DNA of 64,000 bases, taken from NCBI RefSeq assembly GCF_019402665.1, contig NZ_VSST01000050.1:1-64000 (forward strand). Direction: 5' to 3'. Positions 17,487-26,030 of the stretch are shown here, one piece after another (positions within the stretch are counted from its first letter, which is position 1; each line of letters opens with the position of its first letter). The DNA is from Bradyrhizobium canariense. Lineage in GTDB: Bacteria > Pseudomonadota > Alphaproteobacteria > Rhizobiales > Xanthobacteraceae. Position numbers and translations under genes: made by a program. The notes below the pieces were generated by a model, which was not told where the DNA came from, searched no databases, and saw only the letters and a program-made list of their open reading frames with translations.

Positions 17487-17653
17487 GGGACGCTCCTCGT
17501 CTTTGCCAACTTGTTTTGGCGAACTTGTTTTGCGCCGGACTGTCCACCCGCATTGTGCGACCCGCAAGTGCGAATGCGCGGCTTGCGGATGCTCCGGAAC
17601 CCACTCGCGCATTTGCGAACGAGTCCCGATTGCGGATTGACTTTGCCGACCTT

Positions 17654-17680
17654 CAAACGATAGTTTCATACAACTGTTTG
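17654..17680. promoter_or_regulatory. Probable TetR operator
   Basis: CAAAC and GTTTG arms 17 bases apart, with further partial symmetry inside (GATAGTTT/ACAACTG), in the divergent spacer between the acyl-CoA dehydrogenase and tetR starts. The size and place are those of an autoregulatory TetR site. Confidence 0.5.
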
Positions 17681-17709
17681 AATTGCAACTCCCTCCCCGA
17701 GGGGCTCCC

Positions 17710-18372
17710 ATGGCCAGCGATCATACCCGGACTGCCATCCTCGCCGCCGCCGAACGGCTCTATGCCGACCGCGGGTTCGGCGACGTGACGCTGCGCGACA
17801 TCGTCGCGGAGGCCAACGTCAACCTCGCGGCGGTGAATTATCATTTCGGCTCGAAGGACGAGTTGATCGCGGAGCTGTTCGTGACACGCTCGATCGCCAC
17901 CAACCGCGAGCGCCTGCGCGAATTGAAGGCGGCGGAAGAACAAGGCGGCGGCCGCGCGCCGATCGAGGTGATCCTGCATGCCCTGGTCGGCCCGACGCTG
18001 CGCGGCTGCCTTGGCCCCGAGAACCAGCGCTCGACCGCGGCGCGCTTCATGATCCGCGCCTCGATCGAATCCGTGCCGCCGATCCGCCGCATCAAGAATC
18101 GCGAGATCGACCATTTGCGCAAGTTCGCCGGCGCGATGCGAAGGTCCCTACCCGACCGCAGCGACATCGATATCTACTGGGGTCTGAATTTCGCGCTCGC
18201 CATGGCGCACCACACTATACGCGAGAGCGAGCGGCTGACGAAACTGTCGGAAGGCAAATGCGATCTCGACGATGTCGAGGACGTGGTCGCGCGCGTCGTC
18301 AGCGTGGCGACGATGGCGCTGACGGCGGGACGGACGGAGGCGAAGGCACCGTCACGGCTGGCTGCGCGTTAG
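17710..18372 (+). CDS. TetR/AcrR family transcriptional regulator
   Basis: 220 aa. Residues about 5-55 are a TetR helix-turn-helix (AAERLYADRGFGDVTLRDI then VNLAAVNYHFGSKDELI). The C-terminal ligand domain resembles the group that often sits beside fatty-acid degradation genes. The ATG at 17710 has GAGGGG upstream. The gene diverges from the acyl-CoA dehydrogenase/phosphotransferase operon, so an acyl-CoA ligand and that operon as target are inferred. Confidence 0.9.
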   Translation: MASDHTRTAILAAAERLYADRGFGDVTLRDIVAEANVNLAAVNYHFGSKDELIAELFVTRSIATNRERLRELKAAEEQGGGRAPIEVILHALVGPTLRGCLGPENQRSTAARFMIRASIESVPPIRRIKNREIDHLRKFAGAMRRSLPDRSDIDIYWGLNFALAMAHHTIRESERLTKLSEGKCDLDDVEDVVARVVSVATMALTAGRTEAKAPSRLAAR

Positions 18373-18404
18373 CGCAACTCGTTGCCGCACTAACGGTGCG
18401 CTCC

Positions 18405-18532
18405 CTCGCCCCGTTCTTACGGGGAGAGGGTTGGGTGAGGGGCCTCTCTCCGCGCATGAGATCGTCGAGGGACCTGCACCCCCTCACCCGGATCGCTGAC
18501 GCGATCCGACCTCTCCCCGCGAGCGGGGCGAG
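18405..18532. repeat. Long dispersed palindrome (CTCGCCCCG type)
   Basis: Inverted arms CTCGCCCCGTT..CGGGGAGAGG and CCTCTCCCCGCGAGCGGGGC flank inner GGTGAGGGG/CCCCTCACCC arms. It lies between convergent tetR and ridA-like genes and may end transcription from both sides. Confidence 0.75.
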
Positions 18533-18546
18533 GTAAGTAAGCGCGG

Positions 18547-18951
18547 TCACATCATCGCGATGCAGTCGATCTCGACGTCGAAGGGGCCGAACCATTCCGG
18601 CGTGCAGAGGAAGATCCGCGCCGGCGGATCGCGCGGGAAATAGCGCGCATAGACGGCGTTGAACGCGGCCAAGTGTTTGGTCGAGGTGCAGTAGACGTTG
18701 CACTTCATGACATTGTCGAGGCTCGCGCCCGCCGTCTGAAGGCACAGCTTCATCTGCTCCATGATCAGTTCGCTCTGCCGCTCGATCGGCACGTCCGCGA
18801 TCTCTCCCGTCTCGGGGTCGAATGGCGGCAGGCCGGCGACGAAGATCATGTTGCCGGCGCGCGTGACCGGCGAGACCGGGGCTTTCCAGCGGTCAAGGAA
18901 CGTCGAGATCGGGTCGACGTGGAGCGCTTCGCGTTTAATTTCGAGATTCAT
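18547..18951 (-). CDS. RidA family protein (YjgF/YER057c/UK114)
   Basis: 134 aa single-domain protein. Family marks are FVAGLPPFDPETGEI, a conserved Arg in PPARIFLCT (about residue 110) and a late acidic residue in FDVEIDCIAM. RidA proteins hydrolyse reactive enamine/imine intermediates released by PLP enzymes; the Arg is the catalytic carboxylate-binding residue. This member is a divergent paralogue, so the substrate may differ. It lies on the same strand as downstream-oriented neighbours but without tight coupling. Confidence 0.88.
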   Translation of the reverse strand: MNLEIKREALHVDPISTFLDRWKAPVSPVTRAGNMIFVAGLPPFDPETGEIADVPIERQSELIMEQMKLCLQTAGASLDNVMKCNVYCTSTKHLAAFNAVYARYFPRDPPARIFLCTPEWFGPFDVEIDCIAMM

Positions 18952-19047
18952 GGGCGGTCACCTTCGGTGCAAGCGAGATGACGGCTTGCTACATCATCAT
19001 GCAGCCGTCATGCTTCGCTTCTGATCGAAGTTTGCCCGCCGAGCCGC

Positions 19048-19263
19048 CTAGGCGTGCTGCGGCATCTCCTCGGCCTCTTCCTTGGCGAGCAGCAGCAGCA
19101 TCTCGATGCCCATGTCGCCTTCCTGCGGCGAGCGGATGAACTTTATTTCGTCGGCGCTTTGCCGCAATGCGGCAACGATCGCGACGGCTTGGTTGGCCGT
19201 TGCCGCCTCGGTCGCCAGAATTGCCTTCTGGTTCTTGGCCTGAAACCCGATCGTGTAGGACAT
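19048..19263 (-). CDS. Hypothetical 71-aa cytoplasmic protein
   Basis: 71 aa from an ATG with a GGGAGGG site. It begins MSYTIGFQAKNQKAILATEA and ends in an acidic helix (LLLLAKEEAEEMPQ), suggesting a small alpha/beta domain with no signal peptide or membrane segment. Short proteins of this kind occur in Bradyrhizobium, but no function is known to me. Confidence 0.6.
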   Translation of the reverse strand: MSYTIGFQAKNQKAILATEAATANQAVAIVAALRQSADEIKFIRSPQEGDMGIEMLLLLAKEEAEEMPQHA

Positions 19264-19454
19264 GCGTTCCCTCCCGGACTGAGTGGACCGATCGAATCTG
19301 AGTCGCGCGCCAAGCGGAAGCCTGTGTGAGTACGGACCGGGATTATCTGGGGATTGCGCGCAAGGCTCGCACAAGGCCGCAGGCGCGTCATGCTGACGTC
19401 ACTTTTTTATCCAAATGGCGATCAGGCCAAACTGCGAGGGCCGCTTCGCCGAAG

Positions 19455-20684
19455 CTAGATAATGCCCTGCTGCTTCAGTGCCTCGATCTTGCCGGCATCG
19501 TAGCCGAGCTTGCCGGCGAGCACCTCCTGGGTGTGCTCACCCAGCAGCGGCGGGGCGCGGTAATCCTTGATCGGGGTTTCCGAGAGCGTCAGGGCGTTGC
19601 GGATCAGCGAGAGATCGGGCTGGAAGGGATGGTCGACCTTCACCCGCATGCCGCGCGACTGGACGTGCGGATCCGAAAACACCTGCTCGAAATTGTTGAT
19701 CGGGCCCGAGGGAACGCCGGCCTCCTCCAGCCTGTCCAGCCAGTAGGCGACCGGCTGCTTCAGGAACAGGCCGGCGAAGATCGCCATGATCTCCTTGCCG
19801 TGTACGACACGGTCGTTGTTCTTGAGGAAGCGCTTGTCATTGGCGAGCTCGGGCTCGCCGAGCACGGCGCAGGTGCGCTGGAACTGGCCGTCATTGCCGA
19901 CCACCAGCATCAGCTCGCCGTCGGTGCAGCGGAACACGCCGGCCGGCATGCCGCCATTGCCCCAGGTGCCGCGGCGCGGCGGCGTCTTGCCGTTGACGAG
20001 GTAGATCTGCAGCCAGTGCGACAACGATGCGATGACGGTGTCGAACAGGCAAACGTCGATATGCTGTCCCACGCCGTCATTGGCGTCGCGATGGTAGAGC
20101 GCCGAGAGAATCCCGATCGAGGTGTTCATGCCGGTCATGTAGTCGACGATCGAGGGGCCGACCTTCATCGGGCCCTCGCCGGGCTCGCCGTCGATATGGC
20201 CGGTGACGCTCATCAGGCCGCCCATCGCCTGCAGGATGGCGTCGTAGCCGGCGCGCGGCGCATAGGGGCCGGTCTGGCCGAAGCCGGTCACCGAGCAATA
20301 GATAATGCCGGGATTGATCGCCTTGATGGTCTCGTAGTCGAGGCCGTAGCGCTTGAGATCGCCGACCTTGTAGTTCTCCATGAAGACGTCGACGTCCTTG
20401 GCGAGCTCACGGATGATCGCCTGCCCCTCGGGCTTGGCGATGTTGACCGTGACCGACTTCTTGTTGCGGTTGGCGCAGAGGTAAAACGAGTTGTTGTTGT
20501 TGGTTCCGCCATCAGGGTCGGTCAGATAGGGCGGGCCGAAGGCCCGCGCGTCGTCGCCGGTGCCCGGCCGCTCGATCTTGATCACCTCCGCGCCCAAATC
20601 GCCCAGCATCTGGGCCGACAAAGGCCCGGCAAGCACGCGGGTGAGGTCAAGGATCTTGATGCCTGAGAGCGGCAGGGCCGACAT
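19455..20684 (-). CDS. CaiB/BaiF family CoA-transferase
   Basis: 409 aa class III CoA-transferase. The N terminus ILDLTRVLAGP, the ANRNKKSVTVN block and the catalytic Asp in SIVDYMTGMN (about residue 170) are present. These enzymes move CoA between carboxylic acids such as oxalate, succinate or carnitine derivatives; the substrate cannot be told here. A very good GGAGGAATT site sets the start at 20684. The frame continues far upstream without protein-like sequence. It lies beside a transporter gene that may bring in its acid substrate. Confidence 0.92.
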   Translation of the reverse strand: MSALPLSGIKILDLTRVLAGPLSAQMLGDLGAEVIKIERPGTGDDARAFGPPYLTDPDGGTNNNNSFYLCANRNKKSVTVNIAKPEGQAIIRELAKDVDVFMENYKVGDLKRYGLDYETIKAINPGIIYCSVTGFGQTGPYAPRAGYDAILQAMGGLMSVTGHIDGEPGEGPMKVGPSIVDYMTGMNTSIGILSALYHRDANDGVGQHIDVCLFDTVIASLSHWLQIYLVNGKTPPRRGTWGNGGMPAGVFRCTDGELMLVVGNDGQFQRTCAVLGEPELANDKRFLKNNDRVVHGKEIMAIFAGLFLKQPVAYWLDRLEEAGVPSGPINNFEQVFSDPHVQSRGMRVKVDHPFQPDLSLIRNALTLSETPIKDYRAPPLLGEHTQEVLAGKLGYDAGKIEALKQQGII

Positions 20685-20854
20685 GTCGAATTCCTCCGGG
20701 AACTGGATCTTGGCGCGGCCGCGAGATCGCGGGCCGCGCTCCCTGCGGATACACCATTTTGGCGGCCCGAGCACTGCACTGTGGGCATACGGCCATCCGC
20801 CCGCCCGCCCGGCGCAGGTCATCCGCCCGGTGAATTTCCGCCGCGCGAATATTC

Positions 20855-22060
20855 TCAGGTTACGGCCGCTGCGGCCACCTGCGGCCGTCGGCGGCCGAGC
20901 AGGACCAGGATCAGCACAGTGGCGCAGGAGCAGACCAAGGTGAGACCGAGCGCGCCGCGGCTGCCGAACTGGGTGAGCAGGCCGACAAGGAGCGGCGGCG
21001 AGAGCGCGGAGGCGAGATTGAGCGGCAGTGCGATCATCGACATGGCCTTGGCGAACTCGGTCTGATCGTAGAACACGAGCGGGATCGTCGCCCGCGCCAC
21101 CGCCATCGCGCCGCTGCCCGCGCCATAGAGCAGGATGAAGGCCGCAACCGCCCAGGTCGCGCCCTCGCTCGTCATCAGCAGCAGCATGGCGACCGGGAGC
21201 GCCGTGCCGGCGACGAGCCCGGTCGTGATTCCGTCCCACCGCCCTCCGCCGAGAAAATCGAGCCCGCGGGCGCTGACCTGGATCACGCCCAGCATTGAAC
21301 CGAACGCAAGCGCCTGCGCCGGGGGAAGCCCCTCCGCCCGGAGCAACTCGATCATGATGGCGCCGATGCCGAAATTGACGAAGGCGTTCAGTGTGATCGC
21401 GGCGGCGACGAGGCTGAAGGTGCTCCTGGGAATCGCAGGCGGCGGCGAGGATTTCACCGGCTCACCGCCATGATCACCGGCGATTTTCCGGCGCGGTGCG
21501 AGGAATGCGTAGAGCGGAAGGTTGATGACGATCATCATCGCCGCGTAGACGAGGCACGTCCCGCGCCAGCCGAGCAGACCGCTGAGGAACGACGTCGTCG
21601 GCCAGAAGATGCTGCTCGACAGGCCCGTCACCAGCATCAGCGCGCCGATGGCATTCTTGGCCTGCCGCCCGGCGACCTCGTTCAGCATGATATAGGCGCC
21701 GGTCGAAAGCGTGGCGCTGCCGGCGATGCCGAGGACGATCCACGCCGCGAAATACAGCAACGGCTCGCGCGCGAGGGACAGCAGGATGAAGCCCGGCACG
21801 GTGAGGACCGTACCTGAGATCATCACCTTTCGTGCGCCGTGCCGCGCAAACGACTTGGCGAGCCAGGGCGCGCACAGCCCCATCGACCCATAGAGAACGG
21901 ACGTCCCGGCGAACACCGCCGGCAGGCTCATGCCGAGATCGGCCGCGAGATCGCGTCCGACAATGGCGGGAAGGCCGATCGTCCCCCACCCGACAAGCTG
22001 GGAGACCGCGAGCACCAGCAGGACCCCGATGAGCCTGCTGTCAGATTTCAGAAACCGCAT
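20855..22060 (-). CDS. MFS transporter
   Basis: 401 aa with about twelve transmembrane helices in two halves and a central polar loop (APRRKIAGDHGGEPVKSSP, about 190-208). No substrate signature is recognised. It reads towards the CoA-transferase gene 170 bases downstream and follows a BKACE gene, so a role in uptake of an organic acid is plausible. Confidence 0.85.
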   Translation of the reverse strand: MRFLKSDSRLIGVLLVLAVSQLVGWGTIGLPAIVGRDLAADLGMSLPAVFAGTSVLYGSMGLCAPWLAKSFARHGARKVMISGTVLTVPGFILLSLAREPLLYFAAWIVLGIAGSATLSTGAYIMLNEVAGRQAKNAIGALMLVTGLSSSIFWPTTSFLSGLLGWRGTCLVYAAMMIVINLPLYAFLAPRRKIAGDHGGEPVKSSPPPAIPRSTFSLVAAAITLNAFVNFGIGAIMIELLRAEGLPPAQALAFGSMLGVIQVSARGLDFLGGGRWDGITTGLVAGTALPVAMLLLMTSEGATWAVAAFILLYGAGSGAMAVARATIPLVFYDQTEFAKAMSMIALPLNLASALSPPLLVGLLTQFGSRGALGLTLVCSCATVLILVLLGRRRPQVAAAAVT

Positions 22061-22174
22061 TCCAACTGTCGCCTGCCCGGCAGGCGCAGATCACGCCTGT
22101 GACGGCAGTCTTACCCGGAGACTCAGCGCACGGAAACGCCGGCCGACGAATGGCAGCAGGCGGCCGGGAGCATG

Positions 22175-23023
22175 TCAGGAGGCGGCAGGAGCTCCCTGCC
22201 CCGCGAGCCCGAGCAGGGATCGCGCCTCGGCCGCAGTCGCCACGCGCCGGCCGTGGCGCGCGACAGCCTCACCGGCGATGGCCACGAGCTCCGCGTTGCT
22301 GGCCGCAAGGCGTGCCTTGTCGATCCTGATATTGTCCTCGAGTCCGGTGCGGACCGCATCGGCGCCCCGCGCCAGCGCCCAGCCCATGACCTCGGCCTGG
22401 TGGCGTCCGATCCCGGCTGCCGTCCACGTCGCCTTCGGGATCAGGCGCCTGAGCTCTCCCAGCAGGATGTCGAGGACATGCTCGTCCGCAGGCATGGCGT
22501 TCTTGACGCCCATGACGAACTGCACGTGCGGATGCTGGTCGATCAGCCCCGCCTCGATCAGACGGCGAGCGCCATGCAGATGCGACAGATCGAAGATCTC
22601 GATTTCCGGCCGGATGCCATTCGCCTTCATCCCGGTGGCGAGCGTCTCGACCAGCGCGGCACTGTTCTCGTAGACGATGGTCGGAAAGTTCACCGATCCC
22701 GTGGACAGCGAGGCCATGTCCGGCTTCAGGTAGAGCGACGATCCGCGCGCCGAGGGATCGCGGCCCCGCCCGCCGGTCGAGAACTGAACGATCATGTCAG
22801 GACAGTGCTTCTTGATCCCCGCCTGCACCAGGGCGAAACGTTCGGGATCGGAGGACGGCGTCTCGTCATCGTTGCGCACATGGATATGGACGAGCGTGGC
22901 ACCGGCTTCGAACGCCTGGTGCGTCGACTCGATCTGCTCGGACGGCAGGATCGGGACGGCGGGATTGTCCTTCTTGCGCGGAACGGAGCCGGTGATTGCG
23001 ACGGCAATGACAGCAGGGTTCAT
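22175..23023 (-). CDS. 3-keto-5-aminohexanoate cleavage protein (BKACE family)
   Basis: 282 aa TIM-barrel enzyme (former DUF849). Zinc-binding HIHVRND (about residues 46-52) and the second HG site (LSHLHGA) are visible, as is GMKANGIRPEIEIFD. The family condenses beta-keto acids with acetyl-CoA to give acetoacetate and a CoA ester; lysine fermentation Kce is one member and carnitine or other beta-keto acid routes are others. With a CaiB transferase and two transporters in line on the same strand, a catabolic cluster for an organic acid is likely. Confidence 0.9.
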   Translation of the reverse strand: MNPAVIAVAITGSVPRKKDNPAVPILPSEQIESTHQAFEAGATLVHIHVRNDDETPSSDPERFALVQAGIKKHCPDMIVQFSTGGRGRDPSARGSSLYLKPDMASLSTGSVNFPTIVYENSAALVETLATGMKANGIRPEIEIFDLSHLHGARRLIEAGLIDQHPHVQFVMGVKNAMPADEHVLDILLGELRRLIPKATWTAAGIGRHQAEVMGWALARGADAVRTGLEDNIRIDKARLAASNAELVAIAGEAVARHGRRVATAAEARSLLGLAGQGAPAAS

Positions 23024-23093
23024 CTTGCAACCTCATATTGATTGCGCTCACGCGCACAAATTCGGATCGGCAGCCTGACTATGCAGTGAGGCC

Positions 23094-23127
23094 CTGCCGC
23101 CGCGAACATCATCGATCGCGGCGGCAG
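23094..23127 (-). terminator. Strong hairpin behind the MHS transporter gene
   Basis: A 12-bp perfect stem CTGCCGCCGCGA/TCGCGGCGGCAG with a 10-base loop, 20 bases beyond the stop. No T-run, so it may be partly an RNA-stabilising element. Confidence 0.6.
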
Positions 23128-23145
23128 TTGCCTCTATCATACGCG

Positions 23146-24537
23146 TCAGGTCCGAACCGTGGCAGCCCCGCTCACCGCATCGCCGGCGCGCTGACGGTCA
23201 TAATCTGCCCGCGGCATCGGAACAGCATTGGGATTGCCGAGATCGTCGATCCTGATCCGATAGGTTTCCCGCGCGGTCAGGGCCGCCAGCGCGGCGATGA
23301 TCGTGATAGCGAAGGCAATCGCCCCCACCGTCAACGGAATGTTGGTCGAGCCGGGAGGCGCGACGGTCGCAAACAGGGCGGGAAGCAATGCAGTGATTGT
23401 CGTGCCGATGTTCTGCGAGATCGCCATGGCCGACACGCGGGTGCGGGTCGGAAACAGTTCGGGGTAGAAGCTCGGGAAAATCGCGTTGTAGCCCTGATAG
23501 ACGACGCCCCACATCAGCAGCGACACCAATATTGCGAGCGGCACATTCCTGATGCTGATGGCATAGAGATAACAAAAGGCGAGCAAACCGGAGAGAAGCG
23601 CGCCGACGATGATCGGAGGCTTGCGGCCGACCTTGTCGGAGAGATTGCCGACGAAGGGAATGACGAACACGGCCAGCATGTTTCCGAGGACCGGGATCCA
23701 CAGATAGACGTCCTTGGCAAAACCGATCCCGTAGGCCGGCTGCACCGCATAGGCCGCGCCGAAGATGGTTGCAACGACAGGAATGACATTCATCAGCGCC
23801 ATGCAGATGACCCTGAGCATGTCGCGCCAGCTCAGCTTGATAGCCTGAACGATGGGCGCGCGCGGAGCTTCTCCCCGCTCGCCCTCGCGGGCAAAAGCAG
23901 GGGTCTCGTCGACTTCGCGACGAATGATGTAGCCCGCGACGATGACGAAGAAGCTGAGGAGGAAGGGAATCCGCCAGCCCCAGCTGTTGAAGGCCTCGGT
24001 CGGCATATAGGCCGCCAACGGCAGGAAGATTGCTGCGGCGAGGATCTGTCCGGCCTGCACCCCCTGAAGGGCGAAGCTGGCATAGAAGCCCCGCCGACCG
24101 AACGGCGCGTGCTCCAAGATCATCGAGCTTGCGCCTGAGATTTCGCCGGCAACGGCAAATCCCTGCACGAGGCGCAGAATGACGAGCAGAATTGGCGCCA
24201 GGATGCCAACCTGCTGGTAGGTCGGCAGGATACCCACGGCCATCGTCGAGATGCCCATCAGGAACATGCAGATGATGAGAACCGTCTTGCGGCCATGGGT
24301 GTCGCCCCAATGTCCGAGCACGAAGGCACCGATGGGACGAGCCACATAGCCGACGCCATAGGTCGCCAGCGACGCAACGATCGCGACGGTGGGATTCTCC
24401 GACGGGAAGAAGATTTGCGGGAAGATCAGCGACGCGGCGGTCGCGTAGATGAAGAAGTCATAATATTCGAGAGCCGACCCGATCCAGCCGCTGGCAGCGG
24501 CTTTCCTGGACTGACTCATCTGATGGATCGCGGTCAT
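23146..24537 (-). CDS. MFS transporter, metabolite:H+ symporter (MHS) type
   Basis: 463 aa, twelve transmembrane helices. The N terminus GWIGSALEYYDFFIYATAA and the loop RPIGAFVLGHWGDTHGRK are diagnostic of the MHS group (shikimate, proline/betaine, citrate, alpha-ketoglutarate). The cytoplasmic central loop is charged (EVDETPAFAREGERGEAP). A GGAGGAAT site fixes the start at 24537. It probably imports the substrate of the BKACE/CaiB enzymes encoded next to it. Confidence 0.9.
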   Translation of the reverse strand: MTAIHQMSQSRKAAASGWIGSALEYYDFFIYATAASLIFPQIFFPSENPTVAIVASLATYGVGYVARPIGAFVLGHWGDTHGRKTVLIICMFLMGISTMAVGILPTYQQVGILAPILLVILRLVQGFAVAGEISGASSMILEHAPFGRRGFYASFALQGVQAGQILAAAIFLPLAAYMPTEAFNSWGWRIPFLLSFFVIVAGYIIRREVDETPAFAREGERGEAPRAPIVQAIKLSWRDMLRVICMALMNVIPVVATIFGAAYAVQPAYGIGFAKDVYLWIPVLGNMLAVFVIPFVGNLSDKVGRKPPIIVGALLSGLLAFCYLYAISIRNVPLAILVSLLMWGVVYQGYNAIFPSFYPELFPTRTRVSAMAISQNIGTTITALLPALFATVAPPGSTNIPLTVGAIAFAITIIAALAALTARETYRIRIDDLGNPNAVPMPRADYDRQRAGDAVSGAATVRT

Positions 24538-24850
24538 CTCAAGATTCCTCCCTTGGGTTTTGCTGACGTCCCGTTGACGGGCTTCGCTCAAAATTGGGCA
24601 GCACTCTCCGGCCGCTCTGCGGAGTTTCGCGAGCGCTTGTCATTGCCGATGGGTGTCTGCTTGGTGGCGACGATAGGCTTTCGCCGGGCTAACACAATTA
24701 CCCAGTTATGCGACAAACCTAACATGATGTTATTTGCGCGCCAGGCGCAGATCACGCCTCTAAGGTCCTCTTAGCTGCAAATCGCAGAATAGAGGAATGT
24801 CGGTTCCGAATGGTGTGGAGCGCTCTTCGCAGAACAGCGGGGTGAGGCGG

Positions 24851-24876
24851 TTGACATTGGACCATTGCATGGTCCA
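24851..24876 (+). promoter_or_regulatory. vapBC promoter with palindromic operator
   Basis: A consensus -35 TTGACA (24851-24856) is overlapped by a perfect inverted repeat TGGACCA-TTGCA-TGGTCCA (24858-24876), 30 bases before the antitoxin ATG. This arrangement is what autoregulated VapB-VapC operons show. The -10 box is not clear. Confidence 0.65.
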
Positions 24877-24905
24877 TTTTATGAAACTTGAGGAAGGACA
24901 ATGAG

Positions 24906-25163
24906 ATGCGGGTCTCCGTCACCGACGCAAAAGGACAATTGACCGATCTTGTCCGCCGCGCAGAGGCCGGCGACGAGGTGATCCTGACGCGGCATGGACA
25001 TCCCGCGGTGCGGCTCGTCCCGGTCAGGCTTCCGCCGGACCGCGCCGCCCGCCGGACCGTGCTCGAGGCGGCGCGAAGGACCGGCGGGGCCAAAGCTATC
25101 CCCGGACCGAGCGCCGCGCGCAGTCAGGACTTTCTTTTCGGCGATGACGGACTGCCGGAATGA
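24906..25163 (+). CDS. Antitoxin, Phd/YefM-type VapB
   Basis: 85 aa. The N terminus MRVSVTDAKGQLTDLVRRAE is the DNA-binding Phd/YefM fold; GDEVILTRHGHPAVRLVP completes it. The Arg/Pro-rich tail after residue 45 should wrap the toxin. It overlaps the toxin gene by four bases (ATGA), the classic translational coupling. An AGGAAGG site selects the ATG at 24906. It is predicted to repress its own promoter at the palindrome just upstream. Confidence 0.88.
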   Translation: MRVSVTDAKGQLTDLVRRAEAGDEVILTRHGHPAVRLVPVRLPPDRAARRTVLEAARRTGGAKAIPGPSAARSQDFLFGDDGLPE

Positions 25164-25543
25164 TCGCGCTCGATACCTCCGCGCTGATGGCGATCGTGCT
25201 CGACGAACCGCAGGCCGATGCTTGCATCACCGCGTTGGAAACCGCCGACGAAATCCTGATCTCGGCGGCCTCCATTGCAGAAAGCCTGATCGTCGCGGCA
25301 CGGCGGGGCGTCGACGAAGAAATGAACAAGCTGATCAACGATCTCGGTTTGAACGTGATCTCGGTGACCCAAGCATCGGCCGAACGCGTGGCGCAGATCT
25401 ACTCGCGTTGGGGCAAAGGCATTCGTCCTGCCGGTCTCAACTTTGGTGACTGCTTCGCCTACGATGTCGCCAAGGAGCATGGCTGCGCACTTCTTTACGT
25501 CGGCGACGACTTTGCCAAGACGGATATCGTTGCGGCGGCGTAA
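25160..25543 (+). CDS. vapC: VapC toxin, PIN-domain ribonuclease
   Basis: 127 aa. The acidic PIN site is intact: D5 (ALDTSAL), E41 (SIAESLI), D97 (FGDCFAYD) and D116/D117 (YVGDDF). VapC enzymes cut tRNA or rRNA and stop growth when freed from VapB. There is no sign of decay, so the pair is likely active. The position between two metabolic clusters, with no mobile genes, suggests a chromosomal, long-resident module. Confidence 0.9.
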   Translation: MIALDTSALMAIVLDEPQADACITALETADEILISAASIAESLIVAARRGVDEEMNKLINDLGLNVISVTQASAERVAQIYSRWGKGIRPAGLNFGDCFAYDVAKEHGCALLYVGDDFAKTDIVAAA

Positions 25544-25601
25544 GTCGACGACTGCCGCGGCGGCGACTTACCGGCCGAACAGAAAAGCCGCGGGGCACCC
25601 G

Positions 25602-25772
25602 TCAGGCTGTATGGCCGGGATCGACGTGCTTCGGCGTTTTCTTGTCGCGTTGGGGCGTCATCTTGGCCGGATCCGGCGCATCCGGCACGCCACGCGGCCC
25701 GAGCTGGTCGCGCTGAATGTCGTCTTCGGAGCGGGAGGGTTCAATGCCGTTCGGCTCACGGGGCTTGGTCAT
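25602..25772 (-). CDS. Small hydrophilic hypothetical protein (56 aa)
   Basis: 56 aa, beginning MTKPREPNGIEPSRSEDD and rich in Pro, Asp, Lys and Arg, probably disordered. A perfect AGGAGG site lies six bases before the ATG, which strongly supports translation despite the small size. It is in line with the DUF2188-like and dehydrogenase genes upstream. No function known. Confidence 0.65.
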   Translation of the reverse strand: MTKPREPNGIEPSRSEDDIQRDQLGPRGVPDAPDPAKMTPQRDKKTPKHVDPGHTA

Positions 25773-25808
25773 CGCAGCCTCCTGAAGTGTTCTGCTCGGA
25801 GTGTCCGG

Positions 25809-26012
25809 TCAAATTCCCAGCGCGTTCTCGCCGGCTTCGCGGCCGGGCACGCTGACATGGACTTCGTGTCCCTCGCGAAGCGCCAGCGATGCTGCGGCAA
25901 CCGCCGACTCGAAAGCCGCCTCCTTGGTGCTGTATCTGTTCTTGACGTCGCCGTCGTGCAGCACGCCCCATTCGTCCTGCACCGGCACGATCGTGTATTG
26001 CGCGAGGCCCAT
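25809..26012 (-). CDS. DUF2188-like small protein
   Basis: 67 aa. The pattern IVPVQDEWGVLHDGDVKNRY..STKEAAFESAVAAA and GHEVHVSVPG resembles DUF2188-type single domains, which pair a beta sheet with one helix. Function unknown. A GAGGAG site precedes the ATG; the gene follows the dehydrogenase by 18 bases on the same strand and is likely co-transcribed. Confidence 0.7.
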   Translation of the reverse strand: MGLAQYTIVPVQDEWGVLHDGDVKNRYSTKEAAFESAVAAASLALREGHEVHVSVPGREAGENALGI

Positions 26013-26030
26013 GGTGTAACTCCTCGAGAT

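Noticed and set aside
16239..17663. Plus-strand frame of 474 codons
   Set aside because: Antisense to the acyl-CoA dehydrogenase.
19326..20666. Plus-strand frame of 446 codons
   Set aside because: Antisense to the CaiB-type CoA-transferase, whose motifs are unmistakable.
25160..25543. VapBC as part of a mobile island
   Set aside because: Base composition matches its neighbours, and no integrase, repeat boundary or tRNA lies next to it.
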